Source: Microglena sp. YARC (Eukaryota > Chlorophyta > Chlorophyceae > Chlamydomonadales > Chlamydomonadaceae). Taken from it: DNA of 64,000 bases. Under the pieces are notes generated by a model. That model was not told the DNA's origin, searched no databases, and saw nothing but the letters and a program-made list of their open reading frames with translations. Every line of letters starts with the position of its first letter. Position 1 is the stretch's first letter. The translations under genes were made by a program, and so were the position numbers. The DNA lies in contig CM039462.1 of the NCBI GenBank assembly GCA_022414725.1, forward strand, positions 98,615,483 through 98,679,482. Direction: 5' to 3'. Positions 42,981 through 51,547 of this stretch are shown here, one piece after another.

Positions 42981-43373
42981 GATGCAAACCCCCCCTTACC
43001 CGTTCTCATTAGTGTTGAAACAGCCTGGGCGCCTGCTCAGGCTGATGATTGTGTCGAAGCTACCTGGTACTTAGACAGTGGGGCTAGTCGGAGTTTGACT
43101 GGGGACGTCACCCTCTTTAAATCCATCAGATATCAGGCAAATTGCCCCTCTGTTAGATTTGGAGATGGTGTTGTTCAGCAGGCAGTTGGTATTGGAACCA
43201 TTGAACTATGTAATGAGTGGCTTGAGGCCCCCATTACCATAGACAATGAGCTCTACATACCTAATTGTCCTGTTAACCTTCTCAGTGTAAATGCTACGGC
43301 TAGGTCCCAGGGTTGTATCATTAGTTTTGATGCAGATCGTTGTATTGCCACCAGAGGGTGTAGAACTCTTTAA
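42981..43373 (+). CDS. Copia C protease, in frame with gag behind a UGA
   Basis: Reads DANPPLPVLISVETAWAP, then WYLDSGASRSLTGD with DSGAS at 43074-43088 and NLLSVNATA. It is in the same frame as gag, so one read-through of the UGA would give gag-pro. The frame closes at 43373 by an indel, and integrase continues in another frame. Confidence 0.85.
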   Translation, partial: DANPPLPVLISVETAWAPAQADDCVEATWYLDSGASRSLTGDVTLFKSIRYQANCPSVRFGDGVVQQAVGIGTIELCNEWLEAPITIDNELYIPNCPVNLLSVNATARSQGCIISFDADRCIATRGCRTL

Positions 43374-43529
43374 CTGTTCCACCCATCACGTCTGGTGTTT
43401 ACCACTTCGAATCAGTATACTGCCCTATCCCTGATTCTTATCCGCGGGCGTCGCGAGTTCGACTCTCTCCTGCGGCGTTTTCTGCTGAAACTGTTTCTCC
43501 TGGTCAAGGCGATCTTACAGTTACTTGTT

Positions 43530-44643
43530 GTGACAGTGCGAAACTATGGCACCGCAGATTTGGCCATCCTGGTCAACCTGCTATGCACATGTTGTCGCAC
43601 TCCGGCACTGGTACTGGCGGACTCAACTTTACCAGGGCTGCACTTCAAAAGTTCTCACAGGACCCTTGTGATGCATGTTGTTTGGGTAAGGCCATACGCA
43701 AACCATACCCAAATCGTACTAGGAATACTCACGCGCCGCTCGAATTGATACATATTGATATCATGGGGCAGTTCAGTGCTGGGTTGAGAGGGGAACTTTA
43801 TCTTCTTGTCATAGTTGATGATTTTTCTGGGTGGAGTGCGGTTATTCCGATTAGACTGAAATCGGACGCTGCATGGCAGATCCAATTTACGATTAAGAAG
43901 TGGAGTGCGGAACTTTTAGGGGTAGCATTTCGAACGCTTAGGGGGGACCAAGCAAAAGAGTTTTTGGTCAAATGGTTTGTTGACTGGCTTCATGAGGTAA
44001 ATGCGACGTACGAACATAGTAGCGTGTATTGCCCACAGCAAAACGGGGTTGCTGAGAGGTTCAATGGGTAGTTGCTGCTATGGCTCGTACGATGCTGATA
44101 GAATCAGGGATGAGCAAGGGTTTCTGGCCCTATGCCTTCTTGACTGCTTCATACCTTCGAAATCGGTTACCCACAAAGACGAAAGATGGAAAGACTCCGT
44201 ATGAGCTTTTCTATCAGCGCGTCCCCGAGGTGTCCCACCTCCGCGTCTTTGGGTGTATAGCCTATGTAACCCTACTAGATGGGAAGAAGCGGGGGAAATT
44301 AGATCCTAAGAGTATCCAGGGTAGACTGGTGGGGTATAGTGTGGTGTCGAAGGCCTACCAGGTCTGGATTCCAAAGTTGCACAAAGTGATTGAGGCTCGT
44401 GACGTGACCTTTTTTGAGGGCACTGGCCCAGTGCCCGTCGATGGGCAATTGGTGTATGATGGGAGTTCTTTTGCTTCTGGTTCTCCCTTGGCCGTCACTG
44501 AGGGCGTACTGAACCGGGCAGCATTAGAATATCTTCTACAGGACTCAGGGCAGATGGAAACAGATGTGGGAGCAGTTTTCCATGTGAACCTACGTTCTCG
44601 GCAGGCTGCTGCCCCCAATGTCTCCCCTGTTTTTTGTGCCTGA
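43530..44643 (+). pseudogene. Copia C integrase
   Basis: HHCC finger (LWHRRFGHPG ... CDACCLGKA), IHIDIMGQFSAG (first Asp), LRGDQAKEF (second Asp) and QQNGVAERFNG (Glu). A frame change near 44075 is followed by AAMARTMLIESGMSKGFWPY, KTPYELFYQRVPE and GRLVGYSVVSKAYQVW. All catalytic residues are present, but two frames are needed. Confidence 0.9.
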
Positions 44644-45922
44644 CACTAAGACTGCGGAAATTATTCCGACTCGCTGCCTTCCATTCTCTATCCTCCCACC
44701 CTCTGTCCTGGCTGTTAGTGATTTAAGGGGAGAAGGTGGAGCTAGCGGCCTAGATAAAATTGTAGAGACTCCTTTCCTTGTTAGTGGTAACCCATTGTTC
44801 GAGCCTGAGGTTCTGCAGCTTCCTATTGCTCGGGATGAGCAACTGCCTAGTGACTTAGGTAATGTTGACTCTAGTGATACAGCCAGTGATTCTACTCTAG
44901 CGTCTGCTATGAGCATGCCAGCCCCAGGTTGGATTGGGTTAGGTGATGTGGGAGATGCTCCGGACGTTCGACGTCCAGAGCTACCTCCTGGGAGAGTGAT
45001 ACAATCACTGCTCTCAAAGGTTACACCTCGGGAGCCTCGTCCACCCCCTCTTCCTTCTGCTCTTGGAGTTAGATCAAGTGGGAGGATGCGTGGGGAGGTT
45101 CCTGAGTTTGGTTTATTAGATGAATCGGTATTGAAGCGATACCCTTCAGTGCCAGATGTTACGGTTCCTGATGTTTTAGTTCCTTCCCCTTCTCCTTCTA
45201 TTGCTGGTGATAATTCTGATGAGGTGGAGCGATCCCCTCCATCCCCGTCTGTTGATGGTTCTGCAGAAGAGGTACCAGAACCAGTTGGTGCTGCTTTTAT
45301 CTCCATCCAGTGTGAGCTTTCTTATGCTCAAGCTATAGCGCTCGATAACCCTGAGAGGGAAGAGTGGCAGCTAGCAATGAGAGATGAAATCGCTTCCCTC
45401 GAGGGTCATGGTACTTGGATTCTGGAGCCTCATCCTGGGGATGAGTACAGACTTATGTCTGCCAGATGGTTATTTACTAAAAAGTTGGGTAAGGATGGAA
45501 GAGTGGAGCGCTACAAAGCGCGTTTTGTGGCTAGAGGTTACATGCAGCGTCCTGGTATTGAGTACGACCAGACTTTTGCTCCGGTCACCTCTAAAGCGAC
45601 TTTGAGGGTGTTACTTGCAGGTGTTGTTCATCGTAAGATGTTCTCCAGGCAAATTGATGTGAAGACTGCATTCCTTCATGGAGTGATAGATCCCAACCTC
45701 AAATTGTACTTGAGGCAGCCTGACGGCTTCATCAAGGTTGAGCCTAATGGAAAACCCCTGGTTTGTCGCATTGTGAAGAGCTTGTATGGATTGAAGCAGG
45801 CCCCTAGAGCTTGGCATGACAATGTCCTGCAGGTTCTTCGCCTGCAGGTTTCCGACCGACGCTCTCTGATCCAGCACTTTTTGTGCGCCTGGATGCTGAT
45901 GGCCTGTGGTCCTGGGTCCTGA
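44644..45922 (+). pseudogene. Copia C reverse transcriptase, N-terminal part
   Basis: After an acidic, Pro/Ser-rich linker come QAIALDNPEREEWQLAMRDE, ARWLFTKKLGKDGRVERYKA, FAPVTSKATLRVLLA, RQIDVKTAFLHG and LYGLKQAPRAWHD. The frame is lost near 45860, before YVDD, which lies in the next frame. Confidence 0.9.
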
Positions 45923-46938
45923 CATATGTCGACGACTTTTGGATTGCTGTTGATGAGCTCGTGCTCTATGATGCACTTATTACCATCTTGCGTAATAACG
46001 GGTGGGTTATTACAGAAATGGGAGTACCTGAACAGTTCCTCTCTTTGGACTGTAATGTTACCCTTGATGATGAGGGGCGGTGTGTGAAGATTGTACTCAG
46101 TCAGCATAATGCTATTAATGGGATGGTTGAGCGGTTCAAGCTTAATGCAGGGGAAGAGAAGTTGAAGGCTACGTCTGAGGTGCCCATGGTGTCTAAGTCA
46201 GTTACAGTTCATGCCATTGGCAGTCCTGTTCTACCTAACAACACTTTGTACGCATCTCTGGTTGGTAGCCTCGTCTACTTGTCCACGTGCACAAGACCTG
46301 ATATTGCTTTTGCTGTTAGTCAACTTTCTAGATTCACAGCAGCACCTACTCAGGCTCACTGGAATGCAGCTCTGAGGGTTCTGGTGTACCTTCGCAAGCA
46401 TACTTATATTGGTATTGCCTACACTCATGACCCAAAATTTGAGCTCCTTGCTTACAGTGATGCATCTTTTGGTGAGGATCCGGAGGACAGGAGATCTCAA
46501 ACTGGTCTTGCTTTTCTAGCTTCTGGTGGAATTGTCAATTGGGTATCCAAGCGACAAATCACCCCTGCAGTTAGTACTGGGGAAGCTGAGTATCAAGCTT
46601 TGGCTGGTTGTGCGAGGGAAGTTCAGTGGCTCAAGCATCTTAGGGTAGACCTGGGATTGCCTGTTCACTTGATTACTATCAAATGTGATGCCACGGTAGC
46701 TCTGTCCTGGACAGAGGACTACAAGCTTGAAAGCAAGGCTAAACACATAGATATAATGCATCACTACATCAAGGATTTGGTTCTAAGCCAGCGCATCGGT
46801 GTTACTAAGGTGCATACCTCCTTGCAGTTGGCTGATACTTTCACTAAGCCTCTCCCCGCAGAGGTTTTTTGGAGTATGAATGGTATGCTTGGTTTGGTCA
46901 AGTACAAGCTTCGCCCTAGGTTTATTGATTTACAGTGA
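45883..46938 (+). CDS. Copia C RT catalytic region and RNase H
   Basis: Opens with RLDADGLWSWVLTYVDDFW (YVDD at 45925-45936). RNase H motifs: LLAYSDASFGEDPEDRRSQT (Asp), STGEAEYQALAG (Glu), IKCDATVALSW (Asp), and LADTFTKPLPAEVFW near the end, stopping at 46936-46938. This part is intact and useful as a reference for the broken B copy. Confidence 0.95.
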   Translation: MRLDADGLWSWVLTYVDDFWIAVDELVLYDALITILRNNGWVITEMGVPEQFLSLDCNVTLDDEGRCVKIVLSQHNAINGMVERFKLNAGEEKLKATSEVPMVSKSVTVHAIGSPVLPNNTLYASLVGSLVYLSTCTRPDIAFAVSQLSRFTAAPTQAHWNAALRVLVYLRKHTYIGIAYTHDPKFELLAYSDASFGEDPEDRRSQTGLAFLASGGIVNWVSKRQITPAVSTGEAEYQALAGCAREVQWLKHLRVDLGLPVHLITIKCDATVALSWTEDYKLESKAKHIDIMHHYIKDLVLSQRIGVTKVHTSLQLADTFTKPLPAEVFWSMNGMLGLVKYKLRPRFIDLQ

Positions 46939-47566
46939 TTTTTCTGCAGTTCAGGTTTGTGCTCTCTGCGGGAGTCGCGGGTTTCGATGCCCACCTGCGG
47001 TGATTTCAGAATATTAATTTGCTTCAGGTCTACTGCCCCTTGCTTCACCTCGAGTGTTGTACGACTCCAATCCTGTAGCGATGGTGAATGGGTATGTAGT
47101 TTGTATAGACCTGTCGCACTGGATTTTGGGGGTTGATTTTACCTCGAGTCTCTGGTCATGACTACCTCGCTGGTAGATCTGTTTGGAATTATTATTATTT
47201 TTGTTTGATTTCCCCTCTTTTGGGTAGAAATTGCACCTGGTTTTGGGATTGTTTACACCTGCGGTCCATGGATGGAGCCTGCAAGGTCTGAGTAACTGTT
47301 TTACCTCTTTTAGCCCTGATTGGCGTAAATAGAGTTTGCTTCAGTTAGGTGGAGTGTGGTACTATTCTGCGCTCTTTCCCCTCCTTAGATGAACATTTAG
47401 GTTGGTTAAATCTTAGAATGATATTGGAAGTATCGGTGTCGCCCTTGAGGATGTCTCTCTCTATTAGATTTATTTTCTGCTTGCTTTTGAGTTTCAGATT
47501 TCTTTTTCGAAGTTTATTGTTAAAGGTTTGAAGGTATAATTTTCTTGACAGTTAGAACAGGTGGAG
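46939..47566 (+). other. Copia C 3' untranslated region and polypurine tract
   Basis: No ORF longer than about 60 codons. It ends in acaggtggag directly before the LTR. The AGGTGGAG tract is shared with B and D. Confidence 0.7.
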
Positions 47567-47763
47567 TGTCAGCTTTAGCTGTTAATTGGTTCTACCTGGC
47601 CTATTGGCTACGCAACCTATCGCGTCTGTCCTTTCCCGTAACCTAAGGGTTTTGGGGTTTGCCGTCAGGAATCCTCTCTCAAGAGGCGTCCCTCGGCTCT
47701 TTTAACTGTCCAGTTGTCTAAACACTTCGTTCCTGGTCTCCTCACGTCCCCTGAACTCTGTCA
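47567..47763 (+). repeat. 3' LTR of copia C
   Basis: 197 bp, differs from the 5' copy at about two positions (tta/ttc, gaat/gact). Preceded by the polypurine tract acaggtggag (47557-47566). Confidence 0.95.
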
Positions 47764-47771
47764 GACGCCAT
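47764..47771 (-). CDS. Element A gag, first exon-like segment (start codon), cut by C
   Basis: The ATG at 47769-47771 on the minus strand is followed by GCGTC, which is the 5-bp site duplicated by insertion of copia C. Reading across C to 41558 continues as M-A-S-P-G-A-K-P-P, so the insertion lies directly after the start codon. This split, not a splice, explains the segment. Confidence 0.75.
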
Positions 47772-48374
47772 GTTGTCTGTCGCGGCGCTGGGGTCTTGGG
47801 GTCTTGGTCTTCACACCGGGTTAATAAACCGGCCTGTGGGTAATCCGGGTGTGAAGGTTGTCGGGCTTCAGGCTTGGGTGTGCGGTTCGGAGGGAGTGGT
47901 GAAGGAGTGTTGACAACAAAGGGGGAACCAAATGGGTCCTATTGGTCTGTAATTGTGGAAGTAGTAGCAGGAAGTAGGGAATGGGTGACGGAATTAGAGG
48001 GGGGGGGTGGGGGGGGGGTCTTCGAGGGTGTGCAGGGTTGATACTCCGTGGCACAAGCAATCTTTACGGGATTGCGCAACGCTGTGTGTGATCTGATAAG
48101 TGTTCAACTCACGTCGAAGATCTACTCAGACTCCTGGACTGCGTCTACGTTTCGTCTGTGACGGATGGTAGAGACAACGGGAGAGTTGTGTGGGCAGTAG
48201 GCGAGGCAGCGCAGGTTATATTTCTCACGTGAATACGTAGACAATCCAGGGCCAAAAGCAGTACTCAAGCCGTCGCGCTAGTCTGAGGGGAAACTGTCAC
48301 CTTGTGCAGGGCTGAAGATCCACTTGGCACGGGCGCAGGGGCGCTGTCTGCGGGTAGCGGTCGGGCCGATAACC
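47772..48374 (-). other. Element A leader, with primer-binding-like site
   Basis: Lies between the 5' LTR and the gag ATG. The first bases on the minus strand, GGTTATCGGCCC at 48363-48374, resemble the initiator tRNA-Met anticodon-arm binding site found in C. A G-rich tract (plus strand 47998-48020) follows. No ORF is supported. Confidence 0.5.
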
Positions 48375-48540
48375 TTTCAATCGATAGAGTAGTTACACAG
48401 TGAAGACTGAAGAGCAGATAGCTTATCATCGCAACTCGTGCGGCTATATAGAAAAGGAAGTCTTCAGGAAGATTCCGAAGACACGTGCAGGCCATAGCTA
48501 GCCTATGGCCTGGCGGCAGGCAACCCGGGTCCTGGAGCCA
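48375..48540 (-). repeat. 5' LTR of element A (166 bp seen)
   Basis: Aligns without gaps to 9062-9227, with about three substitutions. Immediately downstream on the minus strand comes GGTTATCGGCCCG, a primer-binding-like site. On the outer side the sequence switches at 48541 to element E. A TATA-like CTATATAG lies at 48444-48451. Confidence 0.75.
48444..48451 (-). promoter_or_regulatory. Possible TATA box in the 5' LTR of element A
   Basis: CTATATAG within the LTR, also present in the 3' copy at 9131-9138. Position inside an LTR is where the promoter of such an element would lie. No other promoter element is recognised. Confidence 0.3.
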
Positions 48541-48975
48541 CAGTTTCACCATAGCACAGCTACCTATAGTGACCTATTGATTTTGAGACCCCACAAGTGC
48601 TTCATCCCCTCGCCCTGACCTGAATAATTTATTATCTAGTTCTTGACTAAAACAGACCAGCCCTCAGTCATTATCTCCCCTTGTATATCTACATTAATTT
48701 CTTATGCCCCTCAGTTAATTCCAGGAATTCTTGAGCTCGGGAATACCTTGGATTGGGGGGTATGTTATTGTCTGACTGTCGGCATCTGAGTAGGCAAAGT
48801 ACACACTGTTCCCTCCTGGTCCCGTGTTGTCTCCCGCCAGGCGTCCAGGCTAGCTATGGCCTGCACGCCTCTGCAGTACTGTGAAGGACGCATCAGATCT
48901 TCATGATATATCGCTCCATTGCGATTAACTCTTATCTTCACTCCATTGAGTCCTCGTGTAAACAACTACGACTGA
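48541..48975 (+). mobile_element. Element E, right part: 3' untranslated region, polypurine tract and LTR start
   Basis: Continues E after insertion A. Sequence cagttaattccaggaattct ... gattggggggta (48705-48762) is a polypurine tract region homologous to those of F and A. An LTR begins TGTTATTGTCTG at 48763 and runs to roughly 48970; its end is not certain since no second copy exists here. Confidence 0.6.
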
Positions 48976-50692
48976 AAAAATATTATACTTTATTCTAGAG
49001 CTTCAGTAGCGGGGACTTGGAATTGGAAGACGGCAGGCCAGGGTAGGACATTGGCCTTCCTGAAATGTGCGTTGTAACCAGGGTGTAACCGCACTTTTGT
49101 TTGTACCCTTCCAGTGCATTTTTGGGCAGTTGGGATGGGCAAACGCACGCGACACTACCAGTCTACATGACTTACAGTTACGAAGTGTTTGCTGACCACC
49201 AATGGCACGTGTTGAGTCCATGACAATCAGGCGCCAAAAGCAATAACGCCTTGCAGTTCCTTGCGCTCAGATGTCCGCCAAGCGCAGCAGCATAAGGGGG
49301 AGATCCAGAGGGGAGAGGCGGGGAGAGGGCCCTCTCGAGGGATGAGGAAAAGGGCGGGGAGGGGAAGGGGGGCGAGGAGGGTCTGCTGCGCGCCACTTGT
49401 CGCTTCAACAAACGCTACGAGCTAGCCAAAGACTCAAGGCCGAGGGCGAGGAGGAGCTGCTGCGCGGCAACGACGCCACTTGTCGCTTGAAGAAACGCGA
49501 CGAGCCAGTGAAGCTCGAATTAGCGATCGAGTGTGCAGGCTCGTAAATACCAGCGCTTCCAGTTCAAATTTCCTTGGCGAATTTAGCCCTAAGGGAAACC
49601 GACAGGGAGGTTGAAGGCTTGAAGCGTCAACTGTAGTCGTTTCCTCCTCCTCGCATCGGGCGTTACTTATTGTGGCGACTGTTCAGGGTTGTTCTGCTTC
49701 TTGAGATGCAACCGGTTTGAGAATCTGCGCCCGCGATGCAACGGACCCCCCCTAAAGCTGCGTCCGCGAACCACCCAGACCCTCCGAGATGCAACGGACC
49801 GCGGACCCTCACAAATCTGCTTCGGCGACGCAACCGACCCACTGGACCTGCGTTTGCGACGCAACTGACCCTCCCCACGTTGCGTCTATGACGCAGGAAG
49901 CAGCGTCCTGAACAATCCTGGAGGAGAGAGCAGTCAAGCTGATGCTCGGGTGGGTGTTAGATAGGACAGGCTACTACATACCAAGGCTTTAATCTCAACA
50001 ATTCAAATTTCCCTGTCGAATTAAGCCGTAAGCATGGCCTCAGTTACAAATCCTTGGTTGTAAACGCTCGGTTCCTTTCAACCGAGCGTTCCGTTTCAAG
50101 GGAGATTAATTCTCCGAATACCGTTCCTGGATTGGAGAAGGGACGGTGTTGGGAGGGTCAAGGGAGAGGAAGTTCGTCTCCCTTCAACGGAACGTGAACC
50201 AAGAAAACTTGTAAGCTACACAGCTACACAGCTACATCTTTGAACCCCGGTATAGTTTTCCAAACCCGGCTTCCGGCACCACCCCGGGGCACTTTTCCAG
50301 GTATGGAAAAGTTTCGGGGTTTATGGAAAAGTTTTGTACTGCCAGGCCAAAAGTCCGCCTGGGCAACTTTTCCATAAGCCCTCAAACTTTTCCACTGCGA
50401 ACCTTCAAACGGGCCCATCTTTTCCACAGTCCAACACGTTTCCTCGAACTTGCTTCAAATGAATTCAATTTCAACTTCGAACTGCTAAGGCATCTCATCG
50501 GAAAACACCTTATTGGCATTTCACTGCTAGTCCGCCTCTCGCTGTGATGAAACGCATGGCAATTGCCGCATGGCGCATGTAATCGTCAAGCCCTACTCAG
50601 GAGATGCTGTCCAATTAATTCCCAGCCTTCATACCTGTTCTACTTACAGTCACCACGTGGCGTCGCCACGCCGCGTCTCATAGATAGGATAC
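48976..50692. other. Region without recognisable genes
   Basis: Contains two copies of ccacttgtcgcttsaasaaacg (near 49393 and 49477) and several copies of gcgaygcaacngaccc (49730-49875). From 50245 a 24-bp string starting ccccggtatagttttcc recurs identically at 59685. Palindromic 'aacttttcc/ggaaaagtt' motifs cluster at 50288-50430. No ORF is convincing before 50693. Confidence 0.5.
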
Positions 50693-50944
50693 ATGGCGGT
50701 CGATGGACGCTTCAAGACAATATGCGATCAATGGAAGCAAACAAGCGGGTACCCAGTGCTTCGCAAAGGTCGCTTAGAACCCGCGTACGATGAGTCCAAG
50801 CATGGCAGCATTATCCTGCACCCGACTCGCGCCCCCCAAGAAGAACTCGCTCGCCAAATGAGATATACTCTCCGTACTGGCAAGCCGCTCGACCCGAGCG
50901 TGATCCAAGATTCGTTAGTGACTATCTACCGAGTATCGCCTCAG
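50693..50944 (+). CDS. Transposase exon 1
   Basis: 84 codons from ATG (MAVDGRFKTICDQWKQTSGY) to SPQ with donor CAG|GTGCGT. Basic and helical; no domain recognised. The start is the first ATG in the frame that splices in phase to exon 2. Confidence 0.6.
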
Positions 50945-50974
50945 GTGCGTCTGGATAGATCGTCCAGGAGACTG

Positions 50975-51480
50975 ACTGCATGAGCATGGGCGGGGGCATG
51001 GCCTCATAAGCATGGGCATGACTGGTTGAGCATAGGCAAGGGCATGGGCATGGGCATGTCTGCATTAGCAGGGGCAGGGTCATGACTGCATGGGCAGGGG
51101 TAGGTCTGCATGACTGCATGGCAGGGGCCTGACTGCATGTGCATGGGCATGGGTATGGGTATGAGCTTGACTGCATGAGCAAGGGCAGGGGCATGGGCAT
51201 GACTGCATGGGCATGGGCATGTCTGCATGAGCATGGGCAAGGGCATGAGCATGGGCATGTCTGCATTAGCAGGGGCAGGGGCATGACTGCATGGGCATGG
51301 GCATTTCTGCATGGGCATGGGCATGTCTGCATTAGCATGGGCAGGGGGCATGAGTGCATGGGCATGGGCTTGGGCATGTCTGCATGACTGCATGATGAGC
51401 ATGAGCAAGGGCGGGGGCATGACTGCATGTGCATGGGCATGGCTGGATGAGAAAGGGTGAGGGGCATGCATGCATGAGAT
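50975..51480 (+). repeat. gcatgggcatg minisatellite in intron 1
   Basis: Units of gcatgggcatgggcatg alternating with tctgcatgagca or actgcatgggca fill most of intron 1 (50945-51547). Confidence 0.9.
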
Positions 51481-51547
51481 GCAGAAAATGCTTGTTTTTG
51501 TTTGTCTACAGAGTACCTTCTCTGATTCACATATAAATACTGCCTAG

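Larger units (their letters stand above)
41559..47763 (+). mobile_element. Copia element C, full-length, inserted at the start codon of A's gag
   Basis: 6205 bp, plus strand, 197-bp LTRs with about two differences and perfect GACGC duplication (41554-41558, 47764-47768). Order: primer site, gag, protease, integrase, RT, RNase H, a 630-bp untranslated region and a polypurine tract. A close relative of B in opposite orientation. Four frameshifts or stops interrupt pol (near 43375, 44075, 44640 and 45860). Confidence 0.95.
9062..48540 (-). mobile_element. Copia-derived element A, host of nested insertions B, C and D
   Basis: Minus strand. LTR-like ends lie at 9062-9281 (3') and 48375-48540 (5'). 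Without insertions the element is about 4.6 kb: leader, gag with a zinc knuckle, a protease-like domain, then an unrecognised ORF and no RT or RNase H. It is therefore a non-autonomous copia derivative. Its gag is interrupted by C (just after the start codon), D and B. Each insertion has a clean 5-bp duplication, and excising them restores one frame. The two LTR copies differ at about 3 of 166 aligned positions. Confidence 0.8.
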
